A DNA stretch of 64,000 bases from JAVMKJ01 sp031732855. GTDB lineage: Bacteria; Pseudomonadota; Gammaproteobacteria; Competibacterales; Competibacteraceae. The notes under the pieces were generated by a model. It was not told where the DNA came from. It worked only from the letters and a program-made list of their open reading frames with translations, and searched no databases. The stretch spans positions 1 through 64,000 of the forward strand of contig JAVMKJ010000120.1 of assembly GCA_031732855.1 (NCBI GenBank). The letters run 5' to 3'. The translations under genes were made by a program, and so were the position numbers. This document shows, in pieces, positions 33,151 to 42,015 of this stretch. Every line of letters begins with the position of its first letter. The stretch's first letter is position 1.

Positions 33151-34938
33151 GTGCAGCGCTTTCCCTACGGCATCGCCGACTTCGCCGCGATTATTGACGA
33201 AGGCTATTTCTATGTGGACCGCACCGACCGGATTCCGCTGATCGAAGGGGCGGGCAAACAGTTGCTGTTCCTCCGTCCGCGTCGTTTCGGCAAAAGCCTG
33301 TGGCTGTCCACGCTCGAGAACTATTACGACCTGGCGCGGACCGACCATTTCGAGCGACTGTTCGGCGGGCTGAAAATTGGCCGAAACCCTACCCCGCTGC
33401 GCAACCGCTACTTCGTCATGCGCTGGGATTTTTCGGCGGTCGATCCCGGCAGCGATCTGAACGCGATCCGGCGCTCCCTGTTCAATCACGTCAATGTCCG
33501 CATCAAGGACGCCATCGCCCGCTACGGCGACTGGCTGGACGGGCGGGTTGAGGTCAACCCGGAAGACGGCCTGGCCTCCTTGCAATCGCTGCTCAGCGCG
33601 GTGTCCCGGACGCCCCACAAGCTCTATCTGCTGGTGGACGAATACGACAACTTCGCCAACGAAGTGATGATCGGCCCGCTGCGCGACGCGGGTCGTTACG
33701 AAGAACTGGTGGAGGGCGAAGGGATCATCAAGACCCTGTTCAAGGTGGTCAAGAGCGGAGCCAGCGGCAGCGGGATCGACCGGGTGTTCCTGACCGGCGT
33801 GTCGCCGGTGGTGCTCAGCGACATGACCAGCGGCTACAACGTCGCCAAGGACATCACCCACCTCGACGAGTACTACGATCTCTGCGGCTTCACCACCGGA
33901 GAACTGGCCGAAGCCCTGGCGAAGGTTCTGGCAGCGCGGTCGCTACCGGACGAGCGAGCGCCGGAGATTCTTGACTTTATCCGGCGCTTCTACAACGGCT
34001 ACCGGTTCGGCGAAGGAGATAACCCGCTGCTCTACAACCCGACCCTGGCGCTGTATTTCCTGGACTACTTCGGTCGCTACGGCCGCTACCCGCGCCAAAT
34101 GCTGGACGACAACCTGGCGATGGACCGGAACCGGATCCAGTACGTGGCCCGGCTGCCGCACGGCGAGACGCTGGTCAACGCGGCGCTGAACCCCGCCAAA
34201 CCGCTCGCCATCGCCCAACTGGTCAACCGCTTCGGGGTGCGGGACATGCTGACCGCGCCGCGCGATCCCGCTTTTCTCGCCTCCTTGCTCTACTACTTCG
34301 GCGTTCTCACTCTCGCCGGGCGGGACGCCTTGGGCAGGCTGCAACTGACCATTCCCAATCAGGTGATTGGCAAGCTGTACGTCGAGCGGCTCCAGGAACA
34401 GGTGTTGCCGGACTACGACGACCAGGCGCAGCGGCAAGCGGTGGTGGAACGGTTCTACGCCACCGGCGATCTCAGCCCGTTGTGCGATTTCCTCGAACAG
34501 CATTACTTCAAGGTATTCGACAACCGCGACCTGCGCTGGAGCAACGAGCTGGTGGTCAAAACCGCCTTTCTGGTGACGCTGTTCAACGACACGTTTTACC
34601 TGATGGACTCGGAACCGGCGCTGGGACGGGGCTACGGCGACCTGCTGCTGCGGGTGCGCCCCGATATGCGCCAATACGCCCTGCTCGATCATCTGCTGGA
34701 ATTCAAGGCGGTCGGTCTCAAGGCCGTCGGCTTGACCGGCGCCGAACTGGCGACGAAAAAGCGGGAGGAATTGCGCGCGCTGCCGGCGGTGGCGGACGCC
34801 TTGCGGGAGGCGGAAACGCAACTGGCGCAGTATCGTCAGACCCTGGAAGCGGACGGCGGCCCGCTCAGGCTGCACGCGCACGCGGTGGTCTGCATCGGGC
34901 TGGAGCGGCTGGTTTTCGCCGCCCGCGAAATTGAATGA
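33151..34938 (+). CDS. AAA-ATPase-like / PD-(D/E)XK nuclease family protein
   Basis: This 595-aa protein uses a GTG start nine bases after AAGGAGAG. The N-terminal AAA-ATPase-like domain has the PYGIADFAAIIDEGYFYVDR lead, a Walker-A-like FLRPRRFGKSLWLSTLENY and Walker-B-like KLYLLVDEYDNFANEV. The C-terminal domain has the PD-(D/E)XK-like core YALLDHLLEFKAVG with a following helix. Such DUF1703-type proteins are common, in many copies, in gliding and anaerobic bacteria, and their function is unknown; a mobile or defence role has been suggested. It interrupts the cob gene row. Confidence 0.88.
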   Translation: MQRFPYGIADFAAIIDEGYFYVDRTDRIPLIEGAGKQLLFLRPRRFGKSLWLSTLENYYDLARTDHFERLFGGLKIGRNPTPLRNRYFVMRWDFSAVDPGSDLNAIRRSLFNHVNVRIKDAIARYGDWLDGRVEVNPEDGLASLQSLLSAVSRTPHKLYLLVDEYDNFANEVMIGPLRDAGRYEELVEGEGIIKTLFKVVKSGASGSGIDRVFLTGVSPVVLSDMTSGYNVAKDITHLDEYYDLCGFTTGELAEALAKVLAARSLPDERAPEILDFIRRFYNGYRFGEGDNPLLYNPTLALYFLDYFGRYGRYPRQMLDDNLAMDRNRIQYVARLPHGETLVNAALNPAKPLAIAQLVNRFGVRDMLTAPRDPAFLASLLYYFGVLTLAGRDALGRLQLTIPNQVIGKLYVERLQEQVLPDYDDQAQRQAVVERFYATGDLSPLCDFLEQHYFKVFDNRDLRWSNELVVKTAFLVTLFNDTFYLMDSEPALGRGYGDLLLRVRPDMRQYALLDHLLEFKAVGLKAVGLTGAELATKKREELRALPAVADALREAETQLAQYRQTLEADGGPLRLHAHAVVCIGLERLVFAAREIE

Positions 34939-34991
34939 CGAGCAACGCGTTGTTTTGGATACTATTTTCCTGATCTATTGCCCGATCAGCC

Positions 34992-35660
34992 ATGAAACTT
35001 CGGACCGTTCTACTCATCACGCTGGCTTTGACGACCATCAACGGTGGCATCCTGGTCTACCGCCACCTTCACCCGCCATCGACTCCACCCGCCAGCGTGA
35101 CCGCTCCGACCAGTCCCGCCACGCCCGCCGACCGTGCGCCGCCCGCGACCACCGTAACGCCTCCCGACCAGGTTGCCACTTTGGAAACCAAGCCTCATCC
35201 TCCCAAACTGCCCGATCATTCTCTTCCGCCCATCGGCGTTGCCGACTGGATACTGGTGGAGAAAAAGGCTCGCCGGTTAACCCTGTTTCGCAACAACAGG
35301 CCGCTCAAGTCCTACGCCATCGCCCTGGGCCGGCAACCGGAAGGACCCAAGCGGTTCCAGGGCGACAACAAGACTCCCGAAGGCCGCTACCGAATCGCTT
35401 CTCGCAAGCAGAACAGCGATTTTCACCGCGCCTTGCGCATTTCCTATCCCAGCCCCGAGGACGCCGCCTTCGCCGCCAAACAGAAACGCTCGGCCGGAGG
35501 GGACATCATGATTCACGGCCTCCCCAACGGCATGGGTTCGTTGGGGAGGCTCCATCTGTTGAGAGACTGGACAGCGGGGTGCATCGCGGTGACCAACGCC
35601 GAGATCGAAGAACTCTGGCGCGCTGTCCCCGACGGCACGCCGATCGAGATTCGACCTTAA
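34992..35660 (+). CDS. L,D-transpeptidase (YkuD) family protein
   Basis: This 222-aa protein has a membrane anchor or signal (LLITLALTTINGGILVY), a Pro/Thr-rich linker to about residue 80, and a YkuD domain. The domain shows WILVEKKARRLTLFRN, the catalytic HGLPNG and DWTAGCIAVTNAEIEELW with the nucleophile cysteine. It is closest to the ErfK/YafK-type enzymes that form 3-3 crosslinks or anchor proteins to peptidoglycan. It acts in the periplasm. Confidence 0.93.
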   Translation: MKLRTVLLITLALTTINGGILVYRHLHPPSTPPASVTAPTSPATPADRAPPATTVTPPDQVATLETKPHPPKLPDHSLPPIGVADWILVEKKARRLTLFRNNRPLKSYAIALGRQPEGPKRFQGDNKTPEGRYRIASRKQNSDFHRALRISYPSPEDAAFAAKQKRSAGGDIMIHGLPNGMGSLGRLHLLRDWTAGCIAVTNAEIEELWRAVPDGTPIEIRP

Positions 35661-35716
35661 AACCCTCGCCCACTCGCGGGCGAAGGGGCTGAACGGTTAC
35701 AGTGGTGGAACCCCGC

Positions 35717-35767
35717 TTCGAACCACCCCGGCGCTTCGCGCCACCCCTCCTTGTCCAAGGAGGGGAA
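35717..35767. repeat. 51-bp dispersed repeat, left copy, flanking cobO
   Basis: TTCGAACCACCCCGGCGCTT to CAAGGAGGGGAA; it matches the complement of 36415-36465 at about 48 of 51 positions. Its last part, CCCCTCCTTGTCCAAGGAGGGG, is itself palindromic. A third C/G-rich palindrome, CTCGCCCACTCGCGGGCG, lies at about 35665-35690. The stretch 35661-35795 otherwise holds no gene. Confidence 0.8.
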
Positions 35768-35795
35768 ATCGCCCAACGAAAATAGAGTTCCCCTA

Positions 35796-36404
35796 TTAGA
35801 ACTCGATCCCCTTCTGCGCCTTCACGCCCTGTTCCCGATAGGGATGCTTGATCGCGCGGATCTCGCTGACTAGATCGGCCTGTTCCACCAGCGCCTCCGG
35901 AGCATTGCGCCCGGTGACCGCAATATGCAGGTCCGGCCGCCGGGCGCTGAAAACCGCCAGCACCCGCGCCGGATCCAGATAACCGTAATGCAGCACCGGG
36001 TTGAGTTCGTCCAAAATCACGAGATCGCAGCGGGGATCGCCGATCATTCGCTCCGCCTCGGCCCAGGCCCGTTCGGCGGTGGCAACATCCCGCTCCCGGT
36101 CTTGGGTCAGCCAGGTAAAACCGTCGCCGATGGTCTGGAAATCCACGTTTTCGAAGCGGCTCAACACCGTCCGCTCGGCGCTGTCCCGCGCACCCTTGAT
36201 GAATTGCACCACGCCGACCCGCATGTCGTGGCCGACGGCGCGCAGCGCCATGCCGAAAGCGGCGGTGGTCTTTCCCTTGCCGGGTCCGGTAAACACCATC
36301 AGCAGGCCCTTCTCGCGGGTCGCGCGAGCCAGCTTACGCTCGTAGCCGGCCTTGCGGCGGGCGGTCAGGCGGGTGTGGTCAGCGGGATGGGTATCGGAAT
36401 TCAA
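35796..36404 (-). CDS. cobO: cob(I)yrinic acid a,c-diamide adenosyltransferase
   Basis: This 202-aa CobO/BtuR-type adenosyltransferase has a P-loop GPGKGKTTAAFGMALRAVGH, VGVVQFIKGARDSAERTVLS, LVILDELNPVLHYG and VTGRNAPEALVEQADLVSEI. The preferred start is the TTG of MNSDTHPADHTR. It lies 12 bases after AAGGAGGGG, a ribosome-binding site that belongs to the dispersed repeat at 36415-36465. The frame is open further up to a TTG at 36431 inside the repeat. It adds the adenosyl group to cobalt in corrinoids. Confidence 0.94.
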   Translation of the reverse strand: MNSDTHPADHTRLTARRKAGYERKLARATREKGLLMVFTGPGKGKTTAAFGMALRAVGHDMRVGVVQFIKGARDSAERTVLSRFENVDFQTIGDGFTWLTQDRERDVATAERAWAEAERMIGDPRCDLVILDELNPVLHYGYLDPARVLAVFSARRPDLHIAVTGRNAPEALVEQADLVSEIRAIKHPYREQGVKAQKGIEF

Positions 36405-36414
36405 GGTATAGCAC

Positions 36415-36465
36415 TTCCCCTCCTTGGCCAAGGAGGGGTGGCGCGGAGTGCCGGGGTGGTTCGAA
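36415..36465. repeat. 51-bp dispersed repeat, right copy, supplies cobO RBS
   Basis: TTCCCCTCCTTGGCCAAGGA to GGGGTGGTTCGAA; inverted copy of 35717-35767. Read on the minus strand it places AAGGAGGGG just before cobO, and the repeat pair encloses the gene. Confidence 0.8.
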
Positions 36466-36473
36466 CGCGATGG

Positions 36474-37151
36474 CTATTCCACCGTTCGGGCGCGATAGCC
36501 AAACCGGGTCCAGCTTTGCGGCGTCCAGTCGGGATCGAGGCCGGCGTCGTCGCTCCCGGCCGCGATCAGACCGCACTTGCGGGCGAAGTAGCGGTGGAAC
36601 GCCAGGCTGGGCGTCAGTTCCGGATGAAAGACCGTCACCAGAATCCGGTCGTCCTCCGCCGCGGCGATATAGTCGTCCAGTTGCAGCAGCACCCGCACTC
36701 CCTCGCCGGCCCGGACGATCTTCGGCGCGCGGATGAAGGTCAACGGAATCGGCTCGCGCGCCACCGCGGGCACCAACGCCTCGCGGTTGAAACTGTCCAA
36801 CTGGCTGCCGAAGGCGTTGCGGTTGACCGCGATGTCGATCAGCCCGAAAAACGGCGCCTCGCCGACGTTCTCGCGCGCCAGCAGAATCGCCCCGGCGCAG
36901 GTGCCCCACAGCTTTACGCCGCCGTCACAGGCTTGCCGGATGGCGTCGTCCAGATCAAAGATATCCAGCAATCGCGACAGACAGGTACTCTCGCCGCCGG
37001 GAATGATCAACCCCGCCAAACCGTCCAGTTCGGCGGTGCGCTTGACGGGCCGGCCGCGGATGCCGATGCGCCGCAAGTGGTCGAGGTGCTCCTGCACCCC
37101 GCCCTGCAGATCGAGGACGCCGATCGACCCGTGATCGGCGTGGACGCTCAT
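36474..37151 (-). CDS. pdxT: pyridoxal 5-phosphate synthase glutaminase subunit
   Basis: This 225-aa class I glutaminase supplies ammonia to PdxS. Motifs are IGVLDLQGGVQEHLDHLRRI, IIPGGEST, the nucleophile in KLWGTCAGAILLA, and the His-Glu of VFHPELTPSLAFHRYF. It is longer at the C-terminus than Bacillus PdxT by about 25 residues (LIAAGSDDAGLDPDWTPQSW). The ATG overlaps the pdxS stop (TGATG), so the two are translationally coupled. Confidence 0.96.
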   Translation of the reverse strand: MSVHADHGSIGVLDLQGGVQEHLDHLRRIGIRGRPVKRTAELDGLAGLIIPGGESTCLSRLLDIFDLDDAIRQACDGGVKLWGTCAGAILLARENVGEAPFFGLIDIAVNRNAFGSQLDSFNREALVPAVAREPIPLTFIRAPKIVRAGEGVRVLLQLDDYIAAAEDDRILVTVFHPELTPSLAFHRYFARKCGLIAAGSDDAGLDPDWTPQSWTRFGYRARTVE

Positions 37152-38044
37152 CACCAGCCCCGTCCCGCCAACCGTTCCTCGTCGGGCAGGGTGACGACAT
37201 CCAGCCCCGCCATCGGTTCGCCCAGGTCCATCGAGACTTCCAGCAGTTTCTCGGGATCGTTGTAGACGGCGGTGGCCTTGACGATGGAGCGGGCACGACG
37301 CACCGGATCGGAGGATTTGAAGATGCCGGAACCGACGAACACGCCGTCGCAACCCAGTTGCATCATCAGGGCGGCGTCGGCCGGCGTGGCGATGCCGCCG
37401 GCGGCGAAGTTGACCACGGGCAGGCGACCCAGCTTCCTCACTTCCAGCGCCAGTTCGTAGGGCAGGCCGTTGGCCTTGGCGAAACCGACGATCTCCTCGG
37501 CCGGCATGTGCGCCAACTGGCCGATTTCCCGGTTCATGGCGCGCATGTGGCGGACCGCCTCGACCACGTTGCCGGTGCCGGCCTCGCCCTTGGTACGGAT
37601 CATCGCCGCGCCCTCGACGATCCGTCGCAGCGCCTCGCCCAGATTGCGGGCGCCGCAGACGAAGGGAATCTCGAACAGAGTCTTGTCGATGTGGCATTCC
37701 TCGTCGGCGGGGGTCAGCACCTCGCTTTCGTCGATGTAGTCGATCTTGAGGGCCTGCAGGATCTGCGCCTCGACGAAATGGCCGATGCGCGCCTTGGCCA
37801 TGACGGGGATGCTGACGGCATCCTTGATCGCCTTGATCAGGCCCGGGTCGGACATCCGCGCCACCCCGCCCTGCTTGCGGATATCCGCCGGCACCCGCTC
37901 CAATGCCATGACCGCGACCGCGCCCGCTTCCTGGGCGATCTGGGCCTGTTCCACGTTGACCACATCCATGATGACCCCACCCTTGAGCATCTGCGCCAGT
38001 TGCGCGTTCAGAAGATATCGGTTCTCTGCCATGCCGCTACTCAT
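37151..38044 (-). CDS. pdxS: pyridoxal 5-phosphate synthase lyase subunit
   Basis: This 297-aa PdxS (SNZ) builds PLP directly from ribulose/ribose 5-phosphate, glyceraldehyde 3-phosphate and ammonia. Conserved stretches are AQMLKGGVIMDVVNVEQAQI, AVAVMALERVPADIRKQGGV, the lysine in PVMAKARIGHFVEAQ, IRTKGEAGTGNVVEAVRHMR and GCDGVFVGSGIFKSSDP. It forms the 12+12 synthase with PdxT. It diverges from the PdxA-like gene over 180 bp. Confidence 0.97.
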   Translation of the reverse strand: MSSGMAENRYLLNAQLAQMLKGGVIMDVVNVEQAQIAQEAGAVAVMALERVPADIRKQGGVARMSDPGLIKAIKDAVSIPVMAKARIGHFVEAQILQALKIDYIDESEVLTPADEECHIDKTLFEIPFVCGARNLGEALRRIVEGAAMIRTKGEAGTGNVVEAVRHMRAMNREIGQLAHMPAEEIVGFAKANGLPYELALEVRKLGRLPVVNFAAGGIATPADAALMMQLGCDGVFVGSGIFKSSDPVRRARSIVKATAVYNDPEKLLEVSMDLGEPMAGLDVVTLPDEERLAGRGW

Positions 38045-38224
38045 CCATAATCCATAATGAAGGAAGGGCGGTTGCGAGCGCGCGCCGCCCGAATCCGCCG
38101 GTTTAGAAGATGTTGAAGTATATCACTATCACGGCCACGCGCCGCACACCTTCAGACCGGCGGGCCGCCCCGGAAATTCCGGAAATCGCCAACCCTCCCA
38201 CGTTTCGAGCCGAGGTATCAGGCC

Positions 38225-39235
38225 ATGAACAGAAGCATCATCGGCATACCCCTGGGGGACATTGCCGGCGTCGGTCCGGAAATCGTGGTCATGGCGCTGG
38301 CGCAACCGGATTCGTACGCGGCGGCGCGGCCCCTGGCGATCGGCGAGGCGGGCGCCCTGCGCCGGGCGCTCCGGATGACCGGTCTGGATTTGGACGTTCG
38401 GACGGTCGAAGAGCCGGCCCAAGGCCACTATCGGCACGGCGGCATCGACCTGATCGACCTCGCCAACGTGGACGCCGAACGGGTGCAATTCGGCCGGGTT
38501 CAGGCGGAAGCCGGTCGCGCCGCCTTCGAGTTTATCCAAAAAGCGGTCGAACTGTGCCAGGCGGGCCGGATGGACGCGCTGGCCACCACGCCGATCAACA
38601 AGGAAGCCTTCAGGGCCGCCGGCGTGCGGGACATCGGTCATACCGAGCTGCTCGGCCGGCTGACCGGGACCGCCGATCCACTGACGATGTTCCAGGTTTT
38701 CGATCTCAAAGTGTTTTTCCTCAGCCGGCACGTTTCGCTGGCGGGCGCGATCGAGCTGGTCACCCGGCGCCGGGTGCTGGACTATCTCCAGCGTTGCGCC
38801 GGCGCGCTGGAAACCCTGGGCATTCCCCGGCCCCGCCTGGCCGTGGCGGGGCTCAACCCCCACTGCGGCGAGCACGGTCTGTTCGGCGACGAGGAAACGC
38901 GGGAACTGGAACCGGCGATCGCCGACGCACGGGCCTTGGGAATCGACGCCGCCGGCCCCATCGCCGCCGATTCGGTGTTCCATCTCGCCCGCCAGGGGAG
39001 ATTCGACGCCGTGCTGTCCCTGTACCACGATCAGGGGCACATCGCCACCAAGATGGTGGATTTCCAGCGGACCATTGCGGTCACCATCGGTCTGCCCTTC
39101 ATCCGCACGTCGGTGGATCACGGTACCGCCTTCGACCTGGCGGGCAAGGGCACGGCCGATCCGGCGAGCATGGTCGAGGCGATCCGGCTGGCGGCGGTTT
39201 ATGCGCCCTTGTACCGGCGGAACCGGACGGAGTGA
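38225..39235 (+). CDS. PdxA/PdxA2-family dehydrogenase
   Basis: This 336-aa NAD-dependent metal enzyme has GIPLGDIAGVGPEIVVMALA, a metal histidine in IGHTELLGRL, NPHCGEHGLFGDEE, and SLYHDQGHIATKMVDFQRTI with RTSVDHGTAFDLAGKG. The family contains 4-hydroxythreonine-4-phosphate dehydrogenase of the DXP-dependent B6 route and PdxA2 enzymes acting on 4-phospho-D-threonate/erythronate. A genome with PdxST does not need classical PdxA, and the HDQGHIATK wording fits PdxA2, so sugar-acid catabolism is the likelier role. No DUF1537 kinase is adjacent. Confidence 0.88.
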   Translation: MNRSIIGIPLGDIAGVGPEIVVMALAQPDSYAAARPLAIGEAGALRRALRMTGLDLDVRTVEEPAQGHYRHGGIDLIDLANVDAERVQFGRVQAEAGRAAFEFIQKAVELCQAGRMDALATTPINKEAFRAAGVRDIGHTELLGRLTGTADPLTMFQVFDLKVFFLSRHVSLAGAIELVTRRRVLDYLQRCAGALETLGIPRPRLAVAGLNPHCGEHGLFGDEETRELEPAIADARALGIDAAGPIAADSVFHLARQGRFDAVLSLYHDQGHIATKMVDFQRTIAVTIGLPFIRTSVDHGTAFDLAGKGTADPASMVEAIRLAAVYAPLYRRNRTE

Positions 39236-39242
39236 ACCGGGT

Positions 39243-40154
39243 TCACTCCTCCGCCCGGCGCGGAGGATGGACCGCAATCCGTCCGTCCCCATGCCCCGCC
39301 CGCCCGTCCGCTGGAGCCAGCCGGTCGCGGAGCAATGCCAGCAGCGCCTCGCGGGAACGCGGCGGCGGCCAGCACTCGTCGCCGCCTTCCGCTTCCCGCA
39401 GCAGCTGCGCCAGTTCCAGCAGCAGGGGCGACCGCAGCCGCGCCCTATGCAACATGTCCCGATCCCCCAGCACCGCAGCCGTCTCGCCCTGACTCAGCAC
39501 CGTGCCGTCGTGGAACACCGCGACCCGATCGGCCCAGACATAGGCCAGTTCCACGTCGTGGGTCGAAAACACCAGGGTCGTGCCGGCGTCATGCAACTGC
39601 TGCAAGGCGCCCAGCAGATGGGTCACGCCATGCGAATCGAGGCCGGCGGTCGGTTCGTCCAGCACCAAAATTTCCGGGCGCATGGCCAGTACTCCGGCGA
39701 TGGCCACCCGCTTCTTTTGACCGAAGCTGAGCGCGTGCGTGGCGCGATCGGCAAGATGGGCAACACGCAGCGCCGCCAGCGCCTCGTCTACCCTTTCGCG
39801 GGTTTCCGCTTCCGATAACCCCAAGTTTAGCGGCCCGAACGACACGTCCTGCCCGACCGTCGCGGCGAACAACTGATCGTCCGGCTCCTGCAACACCAGC
39901 CCGACCCGCCGCCGCCAGTGGTTGAGGGCGCGATGATCGTACAGGACCGGTTGACCGTCCAGCCGGATTTCGCCGCGCGCGGGTTTACAAGTGCCATTGA
40001 GGTGCAGTAGCAGCGTGGTCTTGCCGGAACCGTTGGAACCGAGAATGGCCAGCTTCTGGCCGCGCTCGATGCTCAGATCCAAACCGCGCAGCGCGATCAC
40101 GCCGCCTGGGTAGACGTATTCAAGCCCGTGCGCCGCCAGCAGAGGCGCGGTCAT
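39243..40154 (-). CDS. cbiO: cobalt ECF transporter ATPase
   Basis: This 303-aa ABC ATPase has Walker A ILGSNGSGKTTLLLHLNG, Q-loop LVLQEPDDQLFAATVGQDVS, a signature-like ALSFGQKKRVAIAGVL, Walker B ILVLDEPTAGLD and H-loop FSTHDVELAY. The ECF-type wording and the cbiQ, cbiN, cbiM neighbours make it CbiO. The ~30 C-terminal residues are an extension. It overlaps cbiQ by 4 bp. Confidence 0.96.
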   Translation of the reverse strand: MTAPLLAAHGLEYVYPGGVIALRGLDLSIERGQKLAILGSNGSGKTTLLLHLNGTCKPARGEIRLDGQPVLYDHRALNHWRRRVGLVLQEPDDQLFAATVGQDVSFGPLNLGLSEAETRERVDEALAALRVAHLADRATHALSFGQKKRVAIAGVLAMRPEILVLDEPTAGLDSHGVTHLLGALQQLHDAGTTLVFSTHDVELAYVWADRVAVFHDGTVLSQGETAAVLGDRDMLHRARLRSPLLLELAQLLREAEGGDECWPPPRSREALLALLRDRLAPADGRAGHGDGRIAVHPPRRAEE

Positions 40155-40906
40155 GACAGCCCGCGCGCCAGCAGGCTACCCGCCGTTCCGACCAGCCCGA
40201 CCAGTCCCAGCCCCACCACCAGCCGCATCCGCGACAAAACCCGCTCCGGCGTCAACACCCGCAATTCGCCGGTATAGCCGCGCGCCGCCAGTCCGATCTC
40301 CAACCGGTGCGCTTGCACGAGGGACCGCTGAAACAGATTGCCGGCCAGTAATCCCAGCGAACGCACCGACCGATCCACGCGCGAGTAACCCAGCCGCGCC
40401 GTCTGGGCCTGATGGCCGGTCACCGCCCGCTCGAAGAACACGAAGATCAATCGGTAGATCAACAGGATCAGTTCGATCACGCCGGCGGGAACCCCAACCC
40501 GCCGCAGCGAAGCCACCCAATCCGTCACCGGCGTGGTCAGAATGAGGAAGGCAAGACAACTCATCGCCGCCAAGGCGCGGACCGTCGTGACCAGCGCCAG
40601 CCACAACCCTTCGGACGACAGATGCAGGTCGAAACCGTGGGTGAAATCCATCGACACCGCCAGAAAAGGGGCGCCCGCCAGCAAGAACCCCGCTGGCGCG
40701 GCGAGCACATCGAGCAATGCCCGCCACGGCACGCCTGCGCCGTACACCGTCGCCAGGGCCATGCTGACCAAGACCAGCGGAGCCGTGGTCAGAGGTGGCA
40801 AGAACAGGGTTAGAAGGAGCAAACCGCCGGCGGGCAGCCCTTTTTCGGCGGGATGCCAGCCGGCCCAGCGGTTGGTCCAGGCGTGGTGGTCAATTGCCCG
40901 TATCAA
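40151..40906 (-). CDS. cbiQ: cobalt ECF transporter T component
   Basis: This 251-aa membrane protein of the CbiQ/EcfT family has about five hydrophobic spans. Its coupling helices carry LGYSRVDRSVRSLGLLAGNL, FQRSLVQAHRLEIGLAARGY (the A-R-G motif that contacts the ATPase). It starts 17 bp inside the end of cbiN. Confidence 0.95.
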   Translation of the reverse strand: MIRAIDHHAWTNRWAGWHPAEKGLPAGGLLLLTLFLPPLTTAPLVLVSMALATVYGAGVPWRALLDVLAAPAGFLLAGAPFLAVSMDFTHGFDLHLSSEGLWLALVTTVRALAAMSCLAFLILTTPVTDWVASLRRVGVPAGVIELILLIYRLIFVFFERAVTGHQAQTARLGYSRVDRSVRSLGLLAGNLFQRSLVQAHRLEIGLAARGYTGELRVLTPERVLSRMRLVVGLGLVGLVGTAGSLLARGLS

Positions 40907-41210
40907 CGCGGTCCCGTTCCTGCTCGGGCCGTTGGGACTGGCCGCGCCGGAGACCGAGATAATAGCCCAGCAACCCGCTGCCCAGCGCCGCCTGCAAAGC
41001 GAACAACAAGCCTTCGATCTCGCCGCTGGGCGGCTCCCACAGCGGTTCGAACCAGGGCTTGTATTCCGGATCGATCTCGGTGACGGCTGCCATGCCCTGG
41101 CCGTCGGCGCCCGCGAAAGGCTCTTTCAAATCCGCGGGCAAGGGGAGCACCAACGGCAATATCGCCAGCATCAGGACGATAACCAGCAAAACCAGATTGG
41201 TGCGTTTCAT
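40890..41210 (-). CDS. cbiN: cobalt transporter subunit CbiN
   Basis: This 106-aa protein has an N-terminal span (VLLVIVLMLAILPLVLPLP), an extracytoplasmic segment with FAGADGQGMAAVTEIDPEYK and PWFEPLWEPPSGEIEGLLFA, and a second span (LQAALGSGLLGYYLGL). This is the standard CbiN layout, needed for cobalt loading of CbiM. It overlaps cbiM by 4 bp. Confidence 0.94.
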   Translation of the reverse strand: MKRTNLVLLVIVLMLAILPLVLPLPADLKEPFAGADGQGMAAVTEIDPEYKPWFEPLWEPPSGEIEGLLFALQAALGSGLLGYYLGLRRGQSQRPEQERDRVDTGN

Positions 41211-41878
41211 CGGGCACCTCCCGGCGCGAACGCCAGCACATCCAACTCATCGCGGCTGTACTGGTTCAGCAGATTCACCACGATGACGGTCAGCAAGCCC
41301 TCGATGATGGCCAGCGGCAACTGGGTGGGCATGAACACGGCGACGAACTTCAGCAAGGCCCCCACGCTCCCGCCGGCTGGATCGGGGAATGCCAGCCCCA
41401 GTTGGCCGGCGGTCACCAGATAAGTCGCCCAGTCGCCGAGCATCGCCGCCAGAAACACGCTGACCGCCAGCGGCGCTTTGAGCCATTGCGTGCCGCGAAA
41501 CGCCGCGTAAGCCACCCAGGGACCGGCGATGGCCATCGAAAACACGTTGGCGCCCAGCGTGGTCAGGCCACCGTGGGCGAGCAGCAGCGCCTGAAAGACC
41601 AGCACGATGGTTCCCAGCAGGGCCATGACCGAGGGTCCGAACAAGATCGCCCCCAAACCGGTGCCGGTAGCGTGGGAGCAACTGCCGGTCACGGATGGCA
41701 GTTTGAGCGCCGACAGAATGAAGGCATAAGCCCCCGCCGCCGCCAACAGCAACTTGGTTTGCGGCTGATCCCGCATCAGGCGATTGACGCGCCAGGCGCT
41801 GGCGACGACGAACGACAAGGAAATCGCCGTCCACGCGGCGGCGTGCAACGGTGGCAGAAACCCTTCGGCGATATGCAT
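41207..41878 (-). CDS. cbiM: cobalt ECF transporter S component
   Basis: This 223-aa substrate-binding membrane protein begins MHIAEGFLPPLHAAAW; the N-terminal Met-His is the cobalt-binding end in this family. Other features are SALKLPSVTGSCSHATGTGL, GAILFGPSVMALLGTIVLVF and QALLLAHGGLTTLGANVFSM. It is the first gene of cbiMNQO and lies directly downstream of the cobalamin riboswitch. Confidence 0.97.
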   Translation of the reverse strand: MHIAEGFLPPLHAAAWTAISLSFVVASAWRVNRLMRDQPQTKLLLAAAGAYAFILSALKLPSVTGSCSHATGTGLGAILFGPSVMALLGTIVLVFQALLLAHGGLTTLGANVFSMAIAGPWVAYAAFRGTQWLKAPLAVSVFLAAMLGDWATYLVTAGQLGLAFPDPAGGSVGALLKFVAVFMPTQLPLAIIEGLLTVIVVNLLNQYSRDELDVLAFAPGGAR

Positions 41879-42015
41879 GACAAACCTCCCCGGTTTATGG
41901 GCGGAGCTTCAGGGAGGTCGTCCTGGGAAAGTGGTCGCCACGAACGATGTGGCGATGACGCACTGGCTGGAGACGGTTCGCAACCCGGGAGCACCCCGCC
42001 CGGAATCCAACTGGT

